The notes beneath the pieces were generated by a model. It was not told the DNA's origin. It did not search any database and worked only from the letters and a program-made list of their open reading frames with translations. DNA of 64,000 bases from Clonostachys chloroleuca. Taxonomy: Eukaryota > Ascomycota > Sordariomycetes > Hypocreales > Bionectriaceae. Positions 24,740 to 35,218 of the stretch are shown here, in pieces. Location of the stretch: contig JBANAY010000003.1 in assembly GCA_037952775.1 (NCBI GenBank), positions 21,700,001-21,764,000 of the forward strand, given 5' to 3'. Positions within the stretch are counted from its first letter, which is position 1, and each line of letters begins with the position of its first letter. The position numbers and the translations under genes are program-made.

Positions 24740-27150
24740 ATGCACCATGGCCAGCTACTATGGCTGCTGTTCCACGCGATAGCCGTTTCCAACAGCCTGG
24801 GCGCCTACGTTGAATCCCGACCATGCGCCAATGTACGCAGCAAGGGGAGCCTATCGACCAGCGCGGCATTGAGGCCCCATGAACACGGACAGACACTCAG
24901 CATCGAAGGCGCAAAGCTAGTCAAGGCGACTGAATGCGACGGATTGGCAGCTGTCACCGTGAATCTGACTACCGAGGGTCTGGGATGGAGAGTCTCGGAT
25001 CAATTGACGACAAACACGACTTGCGAATCCGTGCCCTGGGCAGTAGACGGCATGCGTCTGCTCCGAACGAATGTTTCCCAGAACATCGAACGAACCCCTC
25101 TCTCGACCTTCCGTACGCGCATCGAAATAGCCAACAGCAAAACCGCGGACCAATTTGCCTGTTCCAAGGTCGAAATAACGCCAGAGATCGGCCTCGTCAC
25201 CTCGCGCGTCCTACGATGGGTGCCCTGCGCGATCCTAATATTTGTCTTCATATACGGCGCGAGTGACTCATTATACGATCACGACCCGACCGAACACATC
25301 ATAGATGGCGTGAGACTGCTGCGGACAGAGACTCGGCCAATACTCCCCCTGTTTGGCGATTGTCTGCACTACCTGCAGTTTGTCTTCCTCTCTGGAGGCC
25401 TCAGCATCTCCTACCCCGGCTTCTATCGCCCTGCTGTTAGCAAGCTGAGTTGGTTCTCTCTATTCCATAGCGGACCAACCACACACAAACTCGCATATGA
25501 CGGTGTTCGCGATGGCATCTACGAGGTCAACGGCACGTATGGAGGGACCTACGGGCTTGAGATAATGCATCAGATTGCTGCCACGCCTGGAACGATTGAT
25601 ACTTGGTTCAATATGTTGGTCACCATCCTCATCATCACTGTATGCGCCGGCGTCATCCTGGAATGTCTTCGCCTTATTCGCACACCGCAGCGCACGTCGC
25701 TGGATCAGGCGACATTTGATGTTCGCAGCAGCCTCCGTCACCGATTCGCCTCTTTGCTTCGCGTGGTTTTCTCGTACTTCACCATGCCGCTGATAGCCAT
25801 GTCGTTTTATCAACTTGCCAACGCCATGTGGCTTCCTCGGACTCACACCGTCTATGCCGTCTTCCTGATCGCCTACATGGCGGCGCTCTTTTCCTGGCTT
25901 CTATACCAGGTCCCACCCAGGAGTCTTGGGCGTCTCCTCTTGAATAAATCGACTCGTTACGAGAGCCTGCTACCAGGGGATGCCCCGGCGACAACCGCAC
26001 ATGATGACATCTTCGTTCTGGTGCTTTTCACATTGCTGTTCATCCGAGGAATGGTGGTTGGCGGCCTTCAGAAATGGGGCGCTGCACAGTTGGTAGTTCT
26101 TTGCACTTGCGAAGTAGTTTTACTGGGCTGTATCTACTTGCTCAAGTCACATCCGCTTGGATCCGTCGTCACCATCGGGGCTGTTGTGAGGCTCATTGCC
26201 ACGGGACTCATGGTCGCCTTTCTGCCTGGTGCTTCAGACATAGCTACGAAAACCACTATCGGGCGCGCGATTTTAGTTTTGCACGCCGCGATGCTGCTTG
26301 GGGGCTTCTTCGTCCCATCTGCAATAAGACTTGTTAGGCTACTTGTCACGAGGTGGAACCCCCCAAGGCCGATGTTTACAGCCTACGGCAGCTTCGAAGA
26401 CGACAAACAGCAAGAACGAACCTTTCTCCAACACCTCAAGGCGTATCGTTGGTTGTGCCTGGCCGCGAGGGAGAGGAGTGGGGGCCTGGAGCTCAATCTC
26501 CTCAGAGCGTCACTCCCATTCCTTCGAGATTCTGCTTTCGCCCACCGCGCTCGGTTTCTTCACGCGGTGGCTCACCCATATCAACGGCTTCTCCTTGCAT
26601 CACACCAACGCATAAGCGTGGTGCAGCCTCGATCTTGGTGTCTCCGATAGGGAAAGGCCTCCCGCTGGACTGGACACAAGGCGATCAAAAGGCGCCGGGA
26701 GCGTTCCACTACCACAGCACATCCCGGTCGTCTGGGCCGTCTAGGTCGTCCGCGGACAGCCATTCCTCGCCTAGCCAATCAATTGGCGACGGCGTAGCGG
26801 AGTCTTCCGAGAACGTCCTTCTTGTCCTGCCATTCAACGACTATACCACCAGAGAATCGGATGCGTATCATCTGGGCCCAGGTGGAAGAAGAGTTCATGA
26901 ATGGGGCACTCCCGCGGGAGCCCCAAGCGGTGAGGTGTCGCAGTGGCCCCTCTTCGCCAATGTTCAGCAGCTCATTGCCCGGGTATCGTTCAAGTTTCCC
27001 AATCCCTTTGAACGAAAGACAGACAGACGCAGATTGAACTGCCTCTCTAGTGTTATAGTACCAAAACAACCATCGGAGCCAATGGCAGTTTCTCCCGCCT
27101 CCCTGCAAAAGGATGGGCGTGGGAGGACACCAAAAGGGCACCAAAGCTGA
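24740..27150 (+). CDS. TRP-like (Flc/Pkd2-type) integral membrane channel protein, with one frameshift
   Basis: Fungal TRP-like membrane protein related to Flc/Pkd2 proteins, which act in ER or plasma-membrane calcium and cell-wall homeostasis. A signal peptide at 1-22 (WLLFHAIAVSNSLGAY) leads into an ML-like extracellular domain with N-glycosylation sites (NLTTEG, NTTCE, NVSQ). About nine hydrophobic helices follow from residue 152 onward. The frame opened at 24740 could run to 26650, but after the C6 run at 26359-26364 its sequence loses family character. The alternative frame instead gives KADVYSLRQLRRRQTARTNL and a Ser/Pro-rich tail ending at 27150, as expected for the cytosolic C-terminus. 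One added C in the run joins the two into 803 aa. I annotate the joined version; an in-frame alternative tail cannot be excluded. Confidence 0.8.
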
Positions 27151-28003
27151 AGCCAGCCTTTGCTCGCGTGAGCCCTCCAGCGTTCTTTCTGAATAACAGA
27201 ATAGAACTGGTCCGAACTTTTGGATAATAGGAGACATAATCGGTCAGCTCAAACTAGACTGAAATGTTCCCCCATGCCTTGTGCCCGCTTCTCGGGAACC
27301 AAACGGCGCCACAGAGGCAGTGAGACTTCTTCCATATGTAGTCAGTGCCTCGGAAATCTAGTCAACCACGGACAACGGGGAGCACCCCCATTTCGAGGTG
27401 AGCATATCATTGCCAAGGTGGCTATCTATTTGCTCTAAGGAACGTGCTGGTCAGGCCGCCAGCTAATCATGCCTCCAAGCCAACATGTGTAGCATTTCGT
27501 AGCATTATATTTCACTCCGAGTCTCGACTTCCGATACATTTAGGCGTGGATCGCTTGCGAGGAATTCATGGGATACTAGATAAGAAACTCATAAAATTTT
27601 TGAATACCTAGCTAAGCAAGTCTACTCAGTAAAAAAAAGAGGCAATGGATCTTCCTCGATGCTCAATGCCAAATTGAAGCCGCGTGCGCATTCATCCCAA
27701 CCTTCTACCCGTGCAACTTAAGTCCGTTCGGTTTGTCCTATAGAGGTCACTCATGCGCCTCCCACCATTTCATCCGTGGTTTCAGATTAGCACTTTCGAG
27801 TAATAAAATCACAGCGAAAGTCATTCGTCTGTCAGTCCAAGCCATGTTGGCAGTATTCTCCACACCAAAGGAAAGAGAGAGATATTAGGGATACACCGCG
27901 ATGCATTGCAACCACTCTCCATCAAACTTGTTGTGCAAGGTTCGTGGCATCACATGTGCCGCATGGAAGTTGCACGGAACTGACCGAAGGTCAAGTCGTT
28001 AGC
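27151..28003. other. Convergent intergenic region
   Basis: Lies between the 3' ends of the TRP-like gene and the MYND gene. Nothing recognised. Confidence 0.4.
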
Positions 28004-28605
28004 CTAGAGATAGGCGTCAAAGTCATCAGCTTCCGACTTGTCCTCCTCAAGGAAGACGTGGCTATGATGTTTGAGCCAAAAGCCGTGGATCGCAGGTGCC
28101 CGTTTAGGATACCGGTTGTGCAGCCGGACGATGTTGTTGAAGACTTGCTTCGCCTTCTTCCACTGGTGAAGCTGGGGGCTGGAGATGTAGAACTTTGCCA
28201 CGAGGTCGCGGTAAATGCCGATGAGCATATCGAGATCACCATGGTCGTCAGAGGCAACAAGGGGTGTAAGGTAGTAGTCGTCTAAAGTCTGGCGATCATT
28301 GGGGAGCAGATCTCGGTTAACGGCGTCAACGAGATTTTGGGCTGTCGTGATTTCGGTCGGCACGCACTTGTGCTTGCCCTTCTCCATGCTCAGCTCGCAA
28401 CACGCGGGTGAGCAGAATTCGCCGGTACCGCAAAAGAAGCATAGAAAGGAGGCTTCTCGATTCTTGCAATGCTCACACTGGCCGTAGGTGATCCCAAAGG
28501 TTTAGGTCGAGTTGCGTCGAAGTCGAGCTCAACAAGCCTGCTGTCCAGAGAACAGTCCGAACCGTCGGAACCGTCGCTTGACCATTCTGCCTCGCAAACA
28601 TCCAT
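28004..28605 (-). CDS. MYND-type zinc-finger protein (5' end unresolved)
   Basis: The confident exon is 28477-28004 on the minus strand. It opens with a MYND finger: C-E-H-C, then LCFFCGTGEFC, SPACC and H-K-C, giving the Cys/His ligands of a protein-interaction finger. It continues as a helical region (DAVNRDLLPNDRQTLDDYYL, QLHQWKKAKQVFNNIVRLH). A second exon 28605-28534 joins in phase 0 through a GTTGAG donor and CCAG acceptor and adds an acidic Ser/Asp leader, giving 181 aa. Further upstream, to about 29090, the strand shows coding-like segments (LFAFDWALFEVIRLETS before a GTAAGT at about 29025, and NDVSNTALENDAG), suggesting more exons. A G4 run at about 28666 separates two frames that one extra G would join. 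The true start is therefore uncertain. Confidence 0.65.
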
Positions 28606-29776
28606 CGATCCGTTGTTGGATTTGTTGTAAGATTGGCAGTCTAGGTCGAGCGCCTTGCAGGAGGCCCCGCGTCGTTCTCGAGGGCTGTGTTCGAAACGTC
28701 GTTAATGATGTGGCCTAAATTGTTATCAATACGTTCAAAGGCGGACGGGTTAATTTGGGGATCTTACTCGAACCTGTATTTGGCTCAGGTGAGCAGTCAC
28801 GGTATTTTTTGTCAAGCGCAGACAAGCTCGCAGATTCTCAGTCGGGGTAGTGCGATGAAAGGTTGATCAAGTGCTTGGCTCAAATAGCTGCAGTGTTTGG
28901 AGCAACTGCCTGGGGCAGAGGAAGTTGGGAGAAATTGATGTAATCGTGTGGAGTGAAAGTGTGGAGAGAAGTGTGTTGATGGAGAAAGAAGAAAAGGTTT
29001 CTCTGACTTTGCATTCACTTACTGGAAGTTTCTAGGCGGATGACCTCAAAGAGTGCCCAGTCAAAGGCAAACAGTCGCGTCGAACGGAATCAAACGCGTC
29101 TTCACACGCGCATCTATGAGTTGACAAACATAACGCACGTTCTCACCTGCTGCTCACTTTTACAAACTCCATGCTAGCATTCATTGAGGTGATGCCGTGA
29201 GCTATACTGAGTTTAAAGAAGTAGAATCATCTGAACGTTCAAGTCTGCTCCATTTATTGACAACCCATGGGATATTTCAATTCTGCAGTTTCAAGCTCAG
29301 TGCCGCTTGTAGTCAGCTGTCTTTACATATGAGATCGGTCATTACGATGTGAGGTGGTATCGACATTAATAAAGGTGCCAAGAAAACGTGGCCAGCAAGG
29401 AACAGAGTGAAGACAATGATATCCCTGCCCCTGTCCTCCCGTGCCGCTCTCCTCTCTCGTCGACCGAGGGATCAATTGAAAGCATTTCATTTCTGCTCCC
29501 CGGCCTCTTGCTATCTCTTATCATCGATTGTCGTCAGCATCGGCGCAGTCCGCACGCGACCACTTGCCCCATTCGGCTGCGCTTGCAAAGGATCTTGTGG
29601 ATCTGCGATAACCAAGCAAACAGCCCAACCGAACCAGGAAAGAGGTTTGGATCGCACGGAACGATTTTTCTTGGCTCGGAGCCTTGTAAAGATGCTTAAA
29701 TTCCTGACGGCTCGCCTGTCATGTTAGCATTAGCTGTTCACCTCCCTCAACTATCTCCAGTTCCAATCCACCCATC
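28606..29776. other. Region with unresolved coding-like segments, then intergenic
   Basis: Up to about 29090 the minus strand may hold 5' exons of the MYND gene. From there to 29776 I see only the 5' flank of the SurE-like gene. Confidence 0.35.
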
Positions 29777-30929
29777 ATGCGTCTGAGCAACCTCCTCGCC
29801 GGTGCCACTCTCGCCTTTGCCACATCCTCGCAGGCTCTGAACATCCTGTTGAATAACGATGATGGCTTTGGCTCAGCAAATCTGCGCGAGGTCTATCGGC
29901 TACTGAAGAAGGATGGCCATGATGGTAATGAGCCCAATCCATTGCTTTGATTTGCCATGCTTCCTTGCTCATTGCTAACTGCGTCTTTTGACAGTGTGGA
30001 TTGTTGCCCCAGCTCTGCCCAGAGCGGACAGGGAGGCCGGTCAGAATTTACCCAGTACGCCAACCTCACGGGCCCATCTCAGTATAACATTATTCCCGCG
30101 GGGGAACCATCGGTAAGTGCATCTAGCAACAAAGCATCACTCAAGCGGAATCTTACTAAACTTCATTCAAGGTTGGCCCGGACCCGATTGACAGTCATAT
30201 CTGGTACTACAACGGAACACCAGCTGCTTGCACCTTTGTTGCTCTAGACTACGTTCTCCCTCGCTTCGCCGACTTCAAGGTGCCCGATCTTGTGGTCACC
30301 GGCCCCAACTATGGAACCAACCTCGGTCCTTTTGTCTGGACTCTTTCCGGAACAGCTGGTGCTGCGTGAGTGCATGATTCGCCCCCTCTCCCCATGCTGC
30401 TCTGTAATTTAACCAGAGAGACAGATATGCCGCGACCCACCGCAGCATCCCTGCCATCGCCCTCTCAGCCAGCAACAAGGCAACACCGTACTTTGACATT
30501 CACAACGAGACCAACCCCGCCACTTGGGCCGCCGAGGTGGGCGTCAAGGTTGTCAACACCGTCATAAACAGTGCGCCCAAGGGTGGGCCTCTCTTGCCCC
30601 TCGGATACGGCCTCAATGTCAACATCCCCGAGCTGAAGGGCAACCACTCTGATCTCAAGTACGTCCAGACTCGCATGACGGGCAATGCCCACGTCAATGA
30701 GGCTGTGCTGGACGCCGAGAAGGGAACCTTTGATTGGGCCAACATCAAGCCGTATGCCGCGGGTGTCAACACCTGCGTGAATGGTGACTGCTCGCTCGAG
30801 GGGGAGACGTATGTCGTTGAGAACGGTGCAGTTTCCATTTCCATCTACATCGTCGACTATACGGCTCCAAGCAGTAGAAGCACTCAGAGCATTATGCAGC
30901 GCATCAAGCCCTTAGCTCCTTTGGAGTAG
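29777..30929 (+). CDS. Secreted SurE-like acid phosphatase / 5'-nucleotidase, with one frameshift
   Basis: SurE-family phosphohydrolase, which removes phosphate from nucleotides and other small phosphates using a metal site. Exons are 29777-29924, 29995-30112, 30172-30365 and 30425-30929. A signal peptide (LLAGATLAFATSSQA) precedes the metal-binding LLNNDDG. The family motif VWIVAPxxxQSGQGG is split over two frames: VWIVAP reads in one, SSAQSGQGGRSEF in the next. One extra C in the C4 run at 30007-30010 restores the motif and a 321-aa protein. Later hallmarks are intact: PDLVVTGPNYGTNLG, LSGTAGAAYAATH and the THRSIPAIALS core. Shifting the splice sites cannot repair it without losing the conserved sequence, so this is either an assembly error or a recent mutation. 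Confidence 0.85.
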
Positions 30930-32414
30930 GTGCAGCGGTGAAGCAGAATGTGTACAGGGTCTGGTGGAAAGTCCTATGTTAATGAGCTATGGAGCCGAAT
31001 AATGTATCAACCAGCCGTAATTCATAAATAATAAATAGAATTGAACATCAGAAACAATCAATGGTAGCAGTGAGACTCACATCGATCAATCTTCAAAAAG
31101 CTTGTGAGAAGCAGTCATGTATTATTCTGTCGTCCGGCTAAATCTGATTCGGATTTTTTATTGAAGTCTTTTCTCACAAGATCAAATGTTGTCATTGTGC
31201 TTTTTTAGTAATGTTTGTCTCATCTCAGGTTCGTCTGCCAATTTAAAGTTTCTAGCCAATAAGCTATGTAGGCAATTAGCCCCAAGAGGCGGTTACTTCA
31301 CAAGTTGGGGTCTTGCCGGCCGTTCAGTGCTGTGGCGCAAGTTTTCACCATTTGGGAATTACTTTCATTCGATTGCTCGAACGAGGGCACGGCTTTGTTA
31401 ACCTCAACTTTTGTCATTCAAGGGTAGAATACAAATCCATCAGAGCGATTGGGTTGATCGTCAGCTCTCTTGAGTCGTCCGTACTTGAAGAAGAGAGCAA
31501 AATGGGAGAGTGGAGATGTGAGATCGCCTCTTGTGTCATATACAAGAATACCTACACATCAAGACGGGCCTTCAGATAGTTTAAATTCCCTGGCCTAATT
31601 CTCTCTTTTTATTTCAATTACCGAGGCTCGGTTAGAAGCTCGAGGGTCGAGTCCGATTTCCTTGTATTGGTTAGATCTAGCTTGACCCAGGGAACTGGCC
31701 CCAAAAAGGTCTCTCTTCTACTCTCGGAAGCGGACGATATTCCGAGTCTACGTTCGATGTTTCACGGAGATGGGAGCCTCAGAATTTCTCCCTCTCTAGC
31801 TCCCTTAGAGACAGAAGTCTCACCATTTGCGTTGCTGGAAAAGGCTGGTAGTCTTTCACTCGATCATATGATCTGACCCTGCCGACGTTCCCGCAGTCTT
31901 CCTCGTGACCTCTAGCCATACGTGAGCTCGTAATTTTCATGTTTGCTATTTGCTTGAAAGAGTGATTCGTATCTCATCAAGAGGCCGCTTGGATCATAAA
32001 TAAAATACAATAGTGCCGTTTACCCGACTGCGTCTGTGTGATCCAGTCAGGCGCGATTCATTTGAAGTGCGGTCAACCCAAACTGCAGCTCTGCCAAGCT
32101 GTTACGCTAACAAAGGCATAAAATTCGCGGAACGGCCCAGTCAAATCGAAGAAATTCTCTAGCCGATTATCCGAAACGTCATGCTTGCATTTGGGGCTGA
32201 AGGATCTACAAACGCTAATGTATAAAGAATGCAAGCCTCTTTTGAATACGAGGATTCGAAATCCAAACCATGAATATGACGAGTATTACCGCTCATTCAC
32301 AAGATCAGTGACACGCGCTCTGTTGGTTTTATAAAATGGTAAGTATGTCTGACTGAAATGAATACCTGCAACAAACACCCCAGGAATTCAGTCGTCTTCC
32401 AGAAACTAGCCACG
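30930..32414. other. Intergenic region
   Basis: 1.5 kb without a supportable gene. A TATAAAA element at about 32329-32335 lies some 80 bp before the ATG of the NIS1-like gene. Confidence 0.4.
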
Positions 32415-32898
32415 ATGCGCCTCACCACAACTTCTATTCTTGCGGCCTTAATTGCCACGTCTCAGGCCTATATCCAAGCCATCTCTGTACCCAAGATTAT
32501 CAAGCCTGGAGATACAGTCAACCTCAAACTCATTAGCGCAACCAATATGATGACTGTCGATGATATTGCTGTCGCCTTTGGATATGCCACAGGAAACGGC
32601 TATGCTGGTGCACTTGGAACCAATCTTGGTTCGTTCTATCTCGGGCCAAGTACGTTATTGTCCAGTAATCATTGTAGAGACAATCAATATTTAACCAGCA
32701 GCAGGCGAATCCAACTTAGGGTCAACTGTTATAACCAAGACCGTGACTTTCCCTTCCGACATTCCTAAAGGCAACGGCGTTGTTTCGGCTGGCCTGTTTA
32801 GCTTATTTGGTGCTGCCAAGTCTCCGGGCCTCACCAACTGGAACGTCACCATCACTTTTGGGGATACTACCTCAAGCACTTATAAAAATAGTAATTAA
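32415..32898 (+). CDS. NIS1-like secreted effector, 143 aa
   Basis: Small secreted protein of the NIS1 (necrosis-inducing secreted protein 1) family, a widely conserved fungal effector; characterised members dampen plant immune receptor-kinase signalling. Exons are 32415-32649 and 32702-32898. I chose ATG 32415 because it begins a signal peptide (TTTSILAALIATSQA); an upstream in-frame ATG would disrupt it. Family features are AISVPKIIKPGD near the mature N-terminus, DDIAVAFGYATGNGYAGALG, FYLGP at the exon junction, VTFPSDIPKG, GLFSLFGAAKSPGLTNWNVT and the closing TYKNSN. No Cys-rich pattern is present, in line with the family. It lies tail to tail with a Zn2Cys6 factor; co-regulation is not shown. 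Assignment is from recalled family patterns. Confidence 0.82.
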
Positions 32899-33206
32899 GT
32901 TACAAATAACATGTGGTCGTAAGAGGGGATTGCTATAAAATTGAATAAGATTCTCGCGTGTATTTTTCTTTCTTGTTGTTCCTGCTTAGCATTTCAGTTG
33001 ATATATTTCATTGTGAGGCCGATGCCGTCTCGATGTTACCCCAATGTAAACCCTTCCAGCATTGAAACTATTCTTAGAATTTACTTTATAAATCAAATGA
33101 ATCTGCACGTAGGTATGCCTATCTTCCATGCCACTTTTCAGTATTAATTGAATTTTAAGGATTTAAGGACGTATTATACTCCAGCTCTTTATTACACGGC
33201 TGGCAG
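32899..33206. other. Short convergent spacer
   Basis: AT-rich 308-bp spacer between the 3' ends of the effector and regulator genes. Nothing else seen. Confidence 0.4.
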
Positions 33207-35218
33207 CTAACCAAAAACAATTGTAAAGCCCATCTCCTGCTCTACCATCTCCCAAGACCTAAACGGATCGCTCCACGTTTTTAGAATGATTTCTGAGGCA
33301 TGGTCAATGTTAACCATTCCCTGTCGCTGCTGAAGGCAGCTAAATGTCTGCGTGGCCATCAATCTATCCTCTTTCGTGACAGCCTCACTTGCCGCAATGA
33401 AGAGAGGCCAAAGCAGTGCGCTAACTGGGCCATTTGAGGAGGTTACCTCCATACAGTGGCTCAACGTAAGGCGCACGTTCTCTTGAATGCAGCGGTGGTG
33501 GCGGGGTCGTCCATACGCAGCTTTGTGAAGCTGCAAGAGAGCAGCATAGCGGTAGGCGAGAGCATTGTGGAACATGGCGCGAATGGTCAGGCAGTCGGGC
33601 GTGATTTGGCCATCTTGACGGCTGATGTTGCCGTCAGATAGGATATAGCCTTGGGGAACCACTGGCACCCAGGTCTCGAGTGTTTCTTTCAGAGAAGCTG
33701 CCGAGGTCTGGATAGCAATGTAGAGAATGTCGGAATCAAAAGCATCACCGGCCTCTACCGCCATCTTCCACTCCTCAAGGCGAGAGAGGAGGACCCCAAG
33801 GCGGTATAATAAGGGCCACAGTGTCTCTGATAGCCCGAGTAAAGGATCAATTGCACCGGAATGTGGATTGCCCTTTGGGTAACCCTTATCATTGTGATTG
33901 TCGCCTGGTGGGGTGAGTAGAGGCTTGGCTCTTGTCGATAGGGAATGTATCACATCATAAAATCCCAATGCCTATGGAATTTTTAGTGTAATTCTGAATC
34001 AAATAAAATAAGGGGCTGTACCTTGTGGAGAAAATTAAATTCAAACTGTTTAGTGACTTCCATCTTTCGAAGTAAGCGCGAGGAGTCTTGCAGGTGCGCT
34101 TTCATGTTTGGAGATGACTCGCACCGAACGAGCTAAGGTTTGAAGTCAGTATCGCCCAATATTTCTAATTAACAAGTTGGTATTAGATCAACTTACTGCC
34201 TCGAAATATACAAGTAAGATGATAGCGATCAGGGTTTCTTGGGGGCTCACGCCGTTTGACATTGAGTGAGATATTCCCTCCAAGCTTCGGTTGTAGAAAT
34301 CAACAGAACTCTCTTCAAGGTGTTTCCCGGTATTCTCAAGGTGAGCTGCAGAAAAAGCTAAAACAGCATACAAGACAGGCGAGTCTCGAGACTCATATAT
34401 GATCGGCATGATACAGTTTCGGAAAGGGTTGATTGGTTCCTCGCTCAAGACGATCAGATGCGACAGTACTTCCGAGTAGTGATGCAGCAACTCTTGATGA
34501 CTTGTACTCCACGATGGTCGCCAATCACAAGGCGGTGTGAGATCTTGCCACGGGTTGGCATACTGAAGCAAAGGAGAATCGGCTTCAAGCCGATCTACCT
34601 GGCCTGACATGTACTGGAACAGGTCATTATCGTTCCAAATGGTATCCAAGTCGCCTTCGTTGCCAAATGATGCCCACATATCAGCCGAGTACACCTCAGA
34701 GTCGGGTGTCACCATGCCCAAGTCATGGGCCGCTGGACTGTTATATGCGTCATTCATTCTCAAGGTGTTCAACCGAGAATCTCCATTGGTTGGCATTGAT
34801 CCGTTCTGGTTGCTCCAGGTTGTTGTCTGGTAAACACACTCCAATTGCCGCTTGACACATCGGTCGCATGTTGGCTTCGTCTCGCAGCATTTTTTCCTCT
34901 ATCATTTAACACTAGTCAGCGTCCAGGCTTTGTAGACGATCAGAGATTACTTACGGCTTCTTTGCTATACCCCAGCAATCGGCAATTAATTCGGGCATTT
35001 CAAAATTGAACAGGTAAACATACCATGGAATACATCCTTCACTAGCAATCAGCTTGGGCTTCACTATTTTCAGTAAAGAGCATGAATCTCTTCCACTCAC
35101 CAGCACGAGATCTTTTCCCTTTTGGCTTAGGAACGCCAACCCTGGCCCAGAGTACTCTGGTACGGTTGCCATTAGGCGTGCCACGAGAGGTCATTGACAG
35201 GCTGGAGGGTGTCGACAT
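33207..35218 (-). CDS. Zn2Cys6 transcription factor with Fungal_trans_2-type domain, 581 aa
   Basis: Six minus-strand exons: 35218-35101, 35063-35024, 34964-34955, 34898-34197, 34132-34022 and 33971-33207. The zinc cluster is rebuilt only by splicing: GCIPC ends exon 2, KEA is exon 3 (10 nt), and RKKC..CDRC..LEC opens exon 4. This gives Cys at about 50, 53, 60, 67, 70 and 77, a perfect C-x2-C-x6-C-x6-C-x2-C-x6-C. Preceding basic residues (PKPKGKRSRA) fit a DNA-binding or nuclear localisation role. The rest matches Fungal_trans_2-type regulators: WSTSHQELLHHYSEVLSHL, SPVLYAVLAFSAAHL, then a long helical region. The first intron would be only 37 nt, so the exon 1 to 2 junction and start are the least certain points. 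Target genes are unknown. Confidence 0.82.
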
